NCBI GenBank assembly: GCA_014529385.2
Contig: CM043952.1
Span: 61,210,119-61,274,118, forward strand
Length of the DNA stretch: 64,000 nt
Source of the DNA: Adiantum capillus-veneris
Lineage: Eukaryota > Streptophyta > Polypodiopsida > Polypodiales > Pteridaceae
Direction: 5' to 3'
Made by a program: the position numbers and the translations under genes. Below are positions 47,034-57,476 of this stretch, piece after piece (the stretch's first letter is position 1; each line of letters opens with the position of its first letter). Below the pieces are notes generated by a model that was not told the DNA's origin, made no database searches, and worked only from the letters and a program-made list of their open reading frames with translations.

Positions 47034-47404
47034 CATAGTAGCCATGAAGTTTTGAAATGTTACACATGAAACGAGTTTCAAAAGTTTCGAAACAGTTTCA
47101 ACTAGTTTATGAAACGCCACAATAGAAGTTTCGTCAAAATCTTTGAGTGTCAAGCCATAAATATATATGCTTAGAGCTTACATTTATAACACATGTACAC
47201 ACAAATCGACATTAAAAGACCAGGAGATTAAAAAAATCACCTTGAAGTTGAAAGCTTCAGTCAAAGTAACATATGGGCAAGACCCTGTGACTTAAAACAC
47301 TAGTAGACAGCATTCTTCTTTGAAATGTTCAAGAGAAGTTTCGAAACGTTTGAAACGTATCGTAAATCTCTTTGATTGAAGAAATGAGTTTCTTGGCAAC
47401 TATG
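47034..47404. mobile_element. Probable hAT-like MITE
   Basis: The ends CATAGTAGCCATGAA and (reverse complement) CATAGTTGCCAAGAA match. The 8-base flanks GCTACAGG (47026-47033) and GTTGCAGG (47405-47412) agree at six positions. GTTTCGAAAC-like motifs sit near both ends. It is 371 bases, non-coding, and older looking than the 39851 element. Confidence 0.55.
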
Positions 47405-48346
47405 GTTGCAGGCCCTGTTGCAAGAAGCAGGGGGAGCCCTTCCAAGGGGTTTTCGCTACATTGCGCGAAAGAGTCCATCGACACAACCTAATACTCTAGA
47501 GAGTATGGGTTACGGAGCAAGTTTCGCTTGAACAAGGTTGAAAACGCCAGGTGACCGAAGGGAAGGGAAGGGAAGGGAAGGGCAAGGCGTCCTCTACGTG
47601 CCTATCATCGGTGATATAGTGGCATTTAGACAATTCTTGCTTCTGCTTTGGGAGAAAGAGCAACCAATTATGTGGCCTATAATTCCCTTTTTAGAGAGTC
47701 TAAATGCGGTCCCTTATCTTTTGCTTCAAATCCTTGTCAATAAGGAAAGATGGAGCCATTGAGAGACCCCGATCCTAAGCTTCTCACTAAATCAGCCCTA
47801 GCCAATTACCTTGCCAGTGCAAGGGGTAGTTGCAAGTGAAATGTGTCATTTTGTAAATGAGTGTGTGTCCGATGGGCACTATCGGTGTCAAGCTGAGAGT
47901 CATGCTTTGACCCTTGAGTTCTCTTTTCACATGTTTCTAGATACCTTCATGTAGAAGTTCCTGTTGCTCACTCGGAACAATGGTTTTGGATATTTGGTAT
48001 CATCTCTTATACTTCATTTAATGTCACGTGACACATCCAACCCTATGTGTCCGTGGACAAGCTACAGCATGATCAGGGTTAAGTTAGTCCAGCCAGTCTA
48101 GATTTAGCAGTGATCTGGCACTTTTGTGAGTCTATTCGTAGACCGTGCATGCCTAGTCACTTGGTGTAGATGCATATCCTCTAGTTGCACACAGCATGAT
48201 CATCAGTATTCCCATCAGAATTCATTACAATCAGTTAGGGGAATTTTCCAGTGCATTTAGCCTATTTTCCCTATTTTTGACATTTTCACTTATTATTTTT
48301 AAGTGACTTCCCAACAAAAGTAGGTAGGGCAATTTTTCTAAGTTTG

Positions 48347-48354
48347 TATATAAG
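48347..48354 (+). promoter_or_regulatory. TATA box in element X 5' LTR
   Basis: TATATAAG, also present in the 3' LTR at 57804-57811. Gypsy-2 is inserted about 80 bases downstream, so the 5' LTR of X was cut just past its expected transcription start. Confidence 0.6.
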
Positions 48355-48432
48355 CAAACCCAAGTAAGCACTAAATGGCAGAAGAAGCAACAGGAGCCCC
48401 CCGCTCAACAGGCATCTTCTCAGCAAGAACCC

Positions 48433-49017
48433 TGTAACAGACTTGGACACTCCAAGTCAAGAATCAACCGCGACAGCACCAAATAACCACTTCAAAACAA
48501 TTCACAGATCACAATAGATTTGCACTGGCCCGACGGAGTTCCGTGCCTAGAGATATTGGCCCCAAAGACTGGCGTCCCTTTCGGTATTTCTTTTTATATT
48601 AATCAGATCAAAGTACAAGAGAGTGGCTAGGGTTTCACTCTCAGACTCTGCGTCCAAATGCCCTGAGAAGTGAAGCCCTCACCACTTATTTAAAGGTTAC
48701 AAGGGATGCCCAAAGGCAGAGCCCCAAAAGCTTCAAAATCAAAAGCCCTGAAAGCAAAAGCATCTTTTCTCTCTCTCTTTCTCTTGCTATTTGCGTAGAA
48801 AAAGCAAGAAAAGCTGCCAGTGCAAATTCCGTTGGAAAACTCGGAAATCCGTACTGCTCTGCTGCCACGTGGCACCCCCGCAGAATTAGGGTTTCAGCCT
48901 GAAATTAGGGTTTCCTGCAAATTAGGGTTTTTGGCAGATTTTAGAGTTTGTAGGAATTTTAAGGTTTCAGCCAAAAATTAGGGTTTCTGCTGTCTGCCAC
49001 GTCATCACTTTGTGACA
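48433..49017 (-). repeat. Gypsy-2 3' LTR
   Basis: In its own sense (minus) it begins TGTCACAAAGTGATGACGTGGCA, followed by repeated AAACCCTAATT boxes, the palindromic G-box GCCACGTGGC (48864-48873), and a TTTAAATAAG TATA-like site (about 48686-48696). The 5' LTR at 52733-53379 is longer, with extra CT-rich sequence and a duplicated AAGAAGTG block. Confidence 0.9.
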
Positions 49018-49589
49018 TACCCCCCTTTTGAAAGCATTGTAATCGACCGCGATTACGCCTGCAAAACCGACAAAAGCCATAAACCGTCTTAGCAGACACT
49101 AACTGTTAGTACCTACGTACTAGGAACACACATCTAGCACATGTACAAAATCGACAGTCACATCACACGACATCACATGACATTCAACATTCATTCGGAT
49201 CTTAGACCATGATTTATCGGCAATGTAGCTAGCAATCACATCTAGGTCCAATCGGGACCTCATCGATGTCCGATTGACTAACCCCTATTGCAACCATGTC
49301 TATTCGAGATCAATCAGACCAAAATGCTGCAGTCATTTCGTCTATCAATTCCTGCACTCAAAAGAAGTCAAGAACAAATGTATCATTATCAGGAATTCCA
49401 TCATAATGTTATCGAGCAGAATACTATCAGCTCTTAGTATCCGTGAAGCTCAAAGAGACGTCAGTGACTTTAGTATCAAAATCAAGGCATCTGTTGACAA
49501 AGGAGCGGAGTAACTCCCTTCTTGTGCATCCCACTGCACCAGATCTCCGGCCAAGCTGAATTTCTGGGTTCCGTTTGGAGTAGACTATG

Positions 49590-49949
49590 CTAAACCAAAA
49601 CATCGAGGTAAAGTTTCACAATTTGAGGAGTATCTGCTAGGTCCTCCTCCTCCATCCACTTCGCATCTAGTGCAGGATAATTCTTGAACTTAACCAAGAA
49701 CCGCCTTCGGACTTTACCTTTAGTCTTTGTATCGTTATGTGCCAAAATCTGTTCAGGAACAAGGATCTCCTCGTTTTCTTCCACTTCGGGTTGCTCATCG
49801 GGCTCCCCATCATCAGGCACATCACCCTTAACAGGTTTCAAGAGACTCACATGCAATGCATCGTGAATCCTCCAAGTATCTGGCAGTTTCAATCGGAAGG
49901 AGACATCATTTATCTTTTCAGTAATCTGGAAAGGTCCGTAGTATCGCAT
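49590..49949 (-). pseudogene. Gypsy-2 integrase C-terminus with chromodomain
   Basis: MRYYGPFQITEKINDVSFRL and HDALHVSLLKP are the C-terminal integrase module of chromoviruses. A chromodomain follows: PEQILAHN, RRFLVKFKNYPALDAKWMEE and DL, the last with the usual aromatic/acidic pattern. Chromodomains of this family guide insertion to chromatin marks. The reading is open here, but the upstream catalytic part is deleted. Confidence 0.85.
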
Positions 49950-50580
49950 ACTAAGCTTTGGAAAAAAAGCCGCTCCTTCTTTTTCTTTCTTAGGTGTGCC
50001 TTCTCAAAGCGTAAGAGCACCCAATCATCCTTCTTCAGTTTCAAGTAGCGACGATGGCGATCCGTTGCCTTTTTCTGTCGTTCTTGAGACTGTTGCAAAG
50101 TCTCGCGAACCTTGGCAAAAGCCGTATCCAAATCTCGCGAATATTCCTCCGCTTCAAATATCTAATCTTTTGTGCTCCGAAAGGATGGAACCTTCGCAGC
50201 ACTTTCCACAATCTCAAATGGCGTCTTCCGCGTCGAAGAGTGTATCGTGTTATTGTAGGCAAATCCCTGTAACCTGTCGAGTATATCATCGATTACTCGA
50301 CATCGATCCTAGGAATTGGAAATCTGTTCTTGATGGTGATTTTGTTGAGAGCGCTATAATCGATGCACATTCTCCAAGATCCGTCTTTCTCCAAATCCAA
50401 CAACAATGGAGAGCAATACGGTGAAGTACTATGCTGGACAAGACCCTTTTCCAAGAGGTCTTTCACGGGGTTCATAACCTTTTCATTCTGGACTCGGCTC
50501 ACACGGTAAGGTGGCCAGTTCGGTGGCGTGCGTCCAGGTATCAGATCAATGGTTTGATCTTCAGGCCCTCTGAAAAGCAA
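49950..50580 (-). pseudogene. Gypsy-2 fused RT start and integrase end (deletion junction)
   Basis: Minus-strand 50580-50290 reads the RT N-terminus: PGRTPPNWPPYRVS, LEKGLVQHSTSPYCSP and MCIDYSALNKITIKNRFPIPRID. A frame break follows, then DDILDRLQG of RT runs straight into FAYNNTIHSST, KTPFEIVE of the integrase C-terminal third, at about 50245-50255. The catalytic YxDD, all of RNase H and the integrase DDE core (several hundred residues in the family) are absent. Then VRETLQQSQERQKKATDRHR and LKKDDWVLL lead to the chromodomain module. Confidence 0.82.
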
Positions 50581-50706
50581 TCGGCATGAATGTGGAGAAA
50601 AATCTCGGCGTTCTTTTGATTAGGTCAAAACATATTCAACCTTTATCCATCGTTTAGTTCTCTCCCAAAAGAATGAGTAAGAAACTGAAGTTCATCAAGT
50701 ACAATC

Positions 50707-51084
50707 TCAAAGCCCTTCATTTATCAAAGTCGCTTTCTCGGCCCTGTAGTCAACCACGGCGTAGTTCTTGTGGTACCAAGGGATCCTGAGTAGAACGTCA
50801 CTCGCGTGCCCTGAACACCCCTGTCTTTGCAAACGAAGTTTGCCAATGCTTGGTGTAATGGCAATATCCCATCCGGGTGCCAGTTGAACTACCTCCGCCT
50901 GTGGCGTCAGTTGTCGAGCGTAATTTCCAAATCGAGCCGCCAATTCCAAGTGAAAAGAAGTTGGCGTTGGCTCCTTCAAAAGAGCTTTCCGATCCTGCAC
51001 TTTGTCCCAAAAGCGGCGAAGTTTGTACTTCCATTCATTAGATTCGGTGCAAGTCCCACACCATGTGGTACCAGTTCTGTTTTT
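50707..51084 (-). pseudogene. Gypsy-2 protease region, degenerate
   Basis: RQGCSGHASDVLLRIPWYHKNYAVVDYRAEK matches the C-terminal strand of the gypsy protease (LLGMPWxxxxNAVVDY pattern), split in this text by substitutions. The D[ST]G active site is not readable. One to two frame changes separate it from gag. Confidence 0.55.
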
Positions 51085-52662
51085 CTATCTGCCTTTTCTG
51101 CTACGTTCCTTAGCTGTCTGCTGTTGAACTCTCAAGCCTGTCGTCGTCTTATCATTCTGTTCTTTCTGTGCCTTTTTAGGGCACTTCGCGGAGATATGTC
51201 CTTGTTCCCCGCATCCAAAGCACTTCCCCTCTCTGATGAAGCGAGCTCTCTCCTCGGGAGTAAGCTTGGGTTGTGCATCCTTTTTCTCTTGGTTGCTCTT
51301 TTTCTTTCTACTTTCATTCCCAGAAGTCTGTTCGGCTTGTTGTGTCATGGCCTCATCTATGGGGTAGGTCAGACTGCCAGAGTGAATGGCAAAGCCCCGC
51401 TTTGCATGACTCATCAACTGCTGAATAGAAGCTGACTTCTGTTCCAAGCAGTGATCTCGGATCTCTGTAGGTAGGCCCAAGGTGAACCGCTCAATCTGTT
51501 CTCTGAACGAGATCTTCTTGAATGAAGAGGCGGGTAGAAAAGAGCTCCTGAATCTTTCACAATAAGCATTGATTGTATCTTTCTTGGTCATCCGAAGATG
51601 GTTCCAAGCAGCTCGTATATCTCGTTCATATTCTTGCGTCAACCAAGAAGAAATAAAAAGCTTTTAAAATTTCAGCCATTTAACTGCTGCAGTCTTGTTT
51701 AAAAGAAGTGTGGACCACCAAGTACGAGCATTCCCCTTAAGGTAAGAGGTAGCTCTCTGAATCTTGGAGTGCTCTGAATAGCGTTCTCCCGCGAAAGCAA
51801 TGTCAAACTGCTGTATAAAAGACAAAGCCTTCGAAGCATCTGAGTATCCTGAAAAAGTATCAAACTTGATGGAGTGGCCACCTTTCTTACACTCTCGGAC
51901 TTTCTTGCTTTTATCTTCGAGAAAGTCATATTGGTTGGCTTTGTAAAAATTCTTCTTGTTCGCATAGAAGTTTCCATCATCAGAATCTGAGATGTCTATA
52001 GACGAGTCCTCAATAGAACTGTCAGTCTCGGGGCGAGATTTAGTCTTCTTTTCCTTTTTCTTGCCCTTTCCGAAGCTTTGTTTCTTGCTTCGCTTTTTAC
52101 CTTTTTTGTCTTCTTCGCTAGAATCTGAAGAGCTAGAAGAACTGTCAGAAGAAGAAGAAGAAGAAGAAGAAGAACTGGGTACTCCTTCAAATCGAACACG
52201 CTTCTTCTGTTTCTTTTCCTTGTCGAATGTTGACTGACGACCCAAATATCCCGGGAAGTCAGTGCTTTTCTTCTGCTTTTTGTTGTGCTTTTTGGCTTTC
52301 TTTTGTGCGTCAAAAAGCTGAGCAATCCGTGCATCAACCACCTCTTGTAATTCCTTCTCTGTATACTGTTTGTGATCAGAAGGTTTCTTGAGAGCGGGTT
52401 TCAAGGGTGGTGTAGTGGTTTTCTGCCACTGCGCATGCACTTCCTGAAAAGAAGTCTTGCTCGTATATTTTGCCAATTTCGGATCCTTCGCAAAACTGAG
52501 CATCATCTTTGTTGCATCGCCGATCAATTGACGACGCTTCATCTCTCTTTGCTCCGCCTGAGTAGGCAGAGGCGGGCCATACTCTCTGTGTGAATCTTCG
52601 TTGTGATCCCTACCCGCATCTCCAGATGCAGAGGGAGTCGACTGATCCTTGCGTGAAGCCAT
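51085..52662 (-). pseudogene. Gypsy-2 gag, one in-frame stop
   Basis: The minus-strand ATG at 52662 (MASRKDQS) opens a long gag. A Lys-rich, then Ser-rich (poly-Ser, about 52140-52170) linker leads to the capsid: FDTFSGYSDASKALSFIQQF, KGNARTWWSTLL. A stop at 51664-51666 interrupts one otherwise continuous frame, which resumes with YERDIRAAWNHLRMT, FTLGLPTEIRDHCL and the zinc knuckle CFGCGEQGHISAKC. Only this one stop spoils about 525 codons, so the copy is fairly young or gag has been conserved. Confidence 0.88.
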
Positions 52663-52732
52663 AATTGCCGTGGAAAAAAAATTGGGGATCGGATTTCCCG
52701 TAGAAGAGAAATCGACCGTGCTGTGATACCAC

Positions 52733-53379
52733 TGTAACAGACTTGGACACTCCAAGTCAAGAATCAACCGCGACAGCACCAAATAACCACTTCAAAACAA
52801 TTCACAGATCACAATAGATTTGCACTGGCCCGGCGGAGTTCCGTGCCTAGAGATATTGGCCCCAAAGACTGGCGCCTCTTTCGGTATTTCTTTTTATATT
52901 AATTAGATCAAAATACAAGAGAGTGGCTAGGGTTTCACTCTCAGACTCTGCGTCCAGATGCCCTAAGAAGTGCCCTAAGAAGTGAAGCCCTCACCACTTA
53001 TTTAAAGGTTACAAGGGATGCCCAAGAGCAGAGCCCCAAAAGCTTCAAAATCAAAAGCCCTGAAAGCAAAGGCATCTGCTCTTTCTCTCTCTCTGAGAGT
53101 CCCAAAAGAAAGCAAAAGACTTTTTTCTCTCTCTTTCTCTTGCTATTTGCGTAGAAAAAGCAAGAAAAGCTGCCAGTGCAAATTCCGCCGAAAAACGCGG
53201 AAATCCGTATTGTTGCTACCACGTGGCACCCCCGGCAGAATTAGGGTTTTCTGAATTAGGGTTTCAGCCTGAAATTAGGGTTTCCTGCAAATTAGGGTTC
53301 TGGCAGATTTTAGGGTTTGCAGGAATTTTAGGGTTTCAGCCAGAAAGTAGGCTGTCCGCCACGTCATCAATTTGTGACA
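52733..53379 (-). repeat. Gypsy-2 5' LTR
   Basis: Partner of 48433-49017. The cluster of TTAGGGTTT boxes at about 53240-53335 and the CACGTGGC box (near 53219) are retained. Confidence 0.9.
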
Positions 53380-54775
53380 AACCCGCAATACCCCCCAACC
53401 TTGGCGTTTTCCTCTCCATGAGCCTAGCGTTTTTGGTCTTCATCATCAGTCCTAGCCTGGCATTTCCAGTTTTGGCATCGCCTACAGTCCCTCTAGCCTG
53501 GCGATTCAGCCCTTAAATCATCGCCATAGTCCCAGCCTGCTAGCGTCTTTACTAACGCTACAATCAGCCCAGCGTTTTCCATTTCCAGCCATCTGCTGCA
53601 GCAGGAAGTGCAACGTTTTCAGCCTCACAGATAGCAGGAGGTTCAGCCTTGGAGAATTGCAGAAGAACCTCTTTTTCAGCCCTCAAAAACGCAGCCAAAA
53701 CCTGTGTTTTCAGCCACCCAAAACAGCCCCCAAGTTCAGCAGATTTTCAGCAGTTAGAAGACCACAGATTTCAGCCCTAAAGTCGTCGTCGTCATCCCCG
53801 TCGTTGTCACCAGCATAGTTTCAGGTTGCATCAGTCCATTGCATCGTCATTGTACCACTTTGTGCAATCAATAACTAGACCACTCTCGCCGACGAGAGTG
53901 GGGTCTTCGGAGGAGGGTTTTACAACGTCTCTGGTGTCGTATATCTCTCCTCTCTATCTCTCAGTCTCATACACTTGCACGCACAGTGTCCATTCACTTT
54001 GTTTGTGATCATAGCACTTTCCATTAAGAACGGAAGGCTCTCCCTTCCATAAGAACAAAAAGGAGAGCACATTTCGGAGCACTCATCTTGAGCAAAGCAC
54101 AAACAATCATTCCGCTGCACGTAACATTGGCATCAGAGCTTTCGTAGTGTTCTGTATCACTCAAGGAAAGAACCACAAGTACCACATAATTTTTTTTGCT
54201 TGTTGCGGTTGCACGAATCCAAGTTCGCTTGGTCGTGTCGATTCCTAATCGTGTTTTTTGAAGAGTGACAGGAACCCCAAGAAAGAAGGGCTTGTCCAGC
54301 CTCCCCTTGTGTCTCTTTGCACTCATTGAGAGCGGACCGTGCACTTAGCGGCCGGCCAATTGACGTGAGGTGGGAAAAAGGAACCTTGGTGTGAGCGCAA
54401 CGCCGCCAAAGGGTGCGTCCACGGAAAAGAGTAGAATTCGGGTGAAGAGAAGATCCTTCTCAAAGGCGATTTGCAAGCGAAAGAAAACCTCAAGATCCTC
54501 AAGAACCCAAGAACCCAAGACCCTCAAGAACCCAAGTTCCTCGTGAACTTAAGAACCAAAGATCATAGTGCATGGTCGTCACCCGAAGCGGAATGGATAC
54601 TTCGTATACAGGTGATGAGCATGAGAGAGGTGCCGAAGATTTTTTCCCACCAGTAGATTTTTTCGACCCTCCCTCTTCGCCATTTATGCCACCAGTTGTA
54701 CTAACTCTTATGGAGATGATGGCCAAGTCGATGTTGGACATGATGGCATAACAACAAGGAACGAATCGAGTTGCG

Positions 54776-55760
54776 TTGGCACAGTTCGCAAGCAAAGCAG
54801 AACAACAAGAAGCTAAGGACCGTGAGCAAGCAGCTAAGGACGGCGAGCGCGACAAAAGAAACGTAAGACTAGCCGCACAACAAGAAGATAATCGCCTTGC
54901 TTTAGAACGCGAGCGCAACGCACGCTCAGAAAGAAAACAACCAATAAAGGCAGAAGAGGCAATACGAAGCGCGGCCTTGGAGGTCGAGGAAGAGGCTCAA
55001 ATAGAACTACGAACTCAAGAATTGGTTCGACAGGTACTTGCCTCGAAGACCGAACCACCCAAAGATCGTGGGAGTTCATCAAGTCGCGCAAGCCACGCCG
55101 CGGATTCCAACCATCCAGTCACAGAGAAGTTGACTTTCAGTAAGTATGACGGTAAGATGGATGCTACAATTATTCATTCTTAGTTGCATCAATTTAATGC
55201 TTAGTTTGCGACAACTAAGAAGACAGGAAATAGCAAGGTTTTGACGGCAGCTATGTACCTTGCCAATGATGCCATATTGGTACCATGCATGGCAAGAGGC
55301 ACAGCTAGCCGTGCACCTAGAGGAAGCCGACGAATTCACGCCCCTTCCCTTCAATTGGGTTGATTTCCAAAACAAGCTCAAGGCGCGGTTTATGCCACCT
55401 TAGTACAGCTAGGTACCCAATTACACAAATCGGATGATGAGCGCAAAGAGGCTTTTCTCTTTGGATTGGACGAGTATATCAAGTACGATGTCGAGGTGCT
55501 CGATCCAATCTATCTGAACAAGGCGGTAGCGATTGCTCTCGCACAGGAGATCAAGCACAACAAGGGAAAGCCTAAGGAGAACAAGACTTCCACAAGTACC
55601 TCGCAGACTTCTTAGAACCCTCAGAATGGTAAGAATGGTAAGACGGGTAAGAATGGTAACTCTTCTAACCAATCTTCCAACAGTCTCTCAGAAAAGAATT
55701 CTTCCAATGAATCTAAGGGTAAGGCTAACACAATTGCTAAACCTAAGCTTATCCAGATGA
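54776..55760 (+). pseudogene. Element X gag, broken
   Basis: The first part (54776-55100) is a charged, Ala/Glu/Arg-rich coiled-coil-like segment. It continues as KLTFSKYDGKMDATII, then a stop at 55181-55183, and capsid-like text in more than one frame, including a QLGTQLHKSDDERKEAFL-type stretch around 55410-55470 and a Lys-rich tail. The order coiled coil, capsid, basic tail fits a gypsy-type gag. Several frame breaks. Confidence 0.6.
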
Positions 55761-55933
55761 AAAGGTAGCACAAGGAATTATAGGAGGATACATCACGTCG
55801 GAAGAGCAAAGCACTTATTCTAAGGAAGGTCGTTGTTTTCATTTCACATTAAGGGTCACATAAAAAGAACATATCCTAAGCTTGAATCTAATGAATCTAA
55901 AGAATCCACAGAACCACTTCCTCTGTCAATGCA

Positions 55934-56466
55934 ATGAATGATAACACGAGTGTGCCCCAAGTTTCTCAGGATCCTCCCATTGATGATTCTCTCATTAAAT
56001 TTTATGGTGGTACGTCGGGGCAGCGTTTTGTCATATTGTTTGACCCATGTAGTATGCATGATGTGATCAGTCCCTCTCTTGTTGAGAGAGCCCGCCTCGA
56101 AGTTAGTCCGAGATCTCCTATCAGGTCTCTGGCTTTGTTCCCGGTATGGACGCTCTCCTCATGGAGGAGTGCCTTGATGTGTTGTTTGCAATTCAACAAG
56201 CTGCTTTCACTAGACGATTTGTTGTTTCTCCTCTCTCAGGATGCGATATGATTTTGGGCATTCGATGGTTTCGTGATAATAATGCTCTCATTGATTTTGA
56301 GGCTAACACTTTAACTCTCAATGCCAAAAGTGATTCTCCTATTATCATTCATGGAGAGGACATTGTTCATTCTCCATCTCTCATTGCTAATATGCAGGAC
56401 AAGATTGAAAGGATTCAGGAGAAGGAGACTCTCTCAGTCTCTTTTTCTCCACAGCATGACACATAG
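55934..56466 (+). pseudogene. Element X retropepsin
   Basis: VILFDPCSMHDVISPSL is the active-site segment with DPCS in place of D[ST]GS. After a frame change, DMILGIRWFRDNNALIDFEANTL gives the second conserved strand. This is the typical layout of a gypsy protease next to gag. With the active-site triad lost, this copy is inactive. Confidence 0.75.
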
Positions 56467-56469
56467 AAT

Positions 56470-56781
56470 TTGCATGATGATGAGAAGCATGATGATTTGA
56501 ATGATAATGATTTACATGATGGTTTGGATGACAAAGATAAGCATGATGATTTGCATGATAAAGATGTGATTTCTCACAAGCATGATGAGTTGGATGAAGA
56601 AGATGTGATTGTTCACAAGAATGATGATGTGTTAGTTGATGCTTTTTCTAGCGACACTAACCTCGTTGCAGATTCGATCAATCACGAAGGATCGATCTTG
56701 GCTCTCGAGCCTAGGTCAACAGAACCCTCACATGAAGTATTATGTGTTCGCACACGCATTGTTCGAGTATTTCATTCGTGA
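56470..56781 (+). pseudogene. Element X Asp/His-rich repeat region
   Basis: The frame is a run of degenerate (K)HDDLxD(K)D units: DEKHDDLNDND, KHDDLHDKD, KHDELDEED. At DNA level this is a GATGATTTGCATGAT-type minisatellite. The very acidic product could be a linker or a chance translation of the repeat. No homologue recognised. Confidence 0.5.
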
Positions 56782-57476
56782 TCGTTTCTTGTATTTTAGT
56801 GAGCATCGTTATGTGATCCCTTTTGCTAGGCATAACATATTGTATGTTGAGCACGTTTCTCTCATGGATGAGCACGAATGTATGCGGATTTTTCATGAAA
56901 AGCTGAAAAGTATATATGTAAGGAAGTCACATTCCATGTCTCTTCCTTGGCATGATATAGTTGTAGAAAGAGCACATAAAAGTATGAACACCAAGCATGG
57001 GCATTTCCATTGTGTTTTGCCACAGTTGATTGCTCTAGATCATAAGAGAAAGATTCGATCTCATTGTTTGCGTGTATGTGGTGAACGGTTTGGCATTCCG
57101 TCTATTGGTTCATCTACATTGCATGCACAGTCTTTGAGAAAGACGAGATTTTTTCCACTCACTTTACATAAAATAGGTATGCTTATGGTTTTGCGTTGGA
57201 AATACTTTCAGGAATTTTCAGCCATGGAGATTCTTGAAGAAGAAAGAAGCATGACTCTCGACGAAGTTGAAGCATTGAAGGACCCAGAGAAGACTTTGTG
57301 TCGCTTTCGGCGCGGCCTAAAGAAGCAAGCGTTGCAGACCTTTATGAAGTTCACGTACTGCACGACCCACACATCAGAGTGGGCCGACGATGAGTCCCTT
57401 CGAGGATTCCGGATGCTATTGTCGATCTCCCTCGACGCCATACAGTTCGGTATGAGTACCTTTGAAAAGGAGGGGA
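56782..57476 (+). other. Element X 3' interior, unrecognised coding relic
   Basis: An open frame from 56636 through most of this stretch (about 300 codons) has basic and aromatic text (HEVLC region, FHCVLPQL, LRWKYFQEF) and lacks every RT, RNase H and integrase signature. It may be a decayed env-like or spacer ORF, or simply rarely stopped by chance. Confidence 0.35.

Larger units (their letters stand above)
48433..53379 (-). mobile_element. Ty3/gypsy element 2 (chromodomain type), internally deleted
   Basis: LTRs 48433-49017 and 52733-53379 align along their length. Perfect target duplication AACCC flanks it (48428-48432 and 53380-53384). On the minus strand the PBS GTGGTATCACAGC lies just inside 52733, and the purine tract AAAAGGGGGG precedes the 3' LTR at 49018. 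Read on the minus strand: gag, protease relic, the start of RT, then directly integrase C-terminus and chromodomain. The RT core, RNase H and integrase core are missing. Confidence 0.93.

Noticed and set aside
51992..52593. Plus-strand frames opposite the gypsy-2 gag
   Set aside because: Antisense shadows of a Lys/Ser-rich gag on the minus strand.
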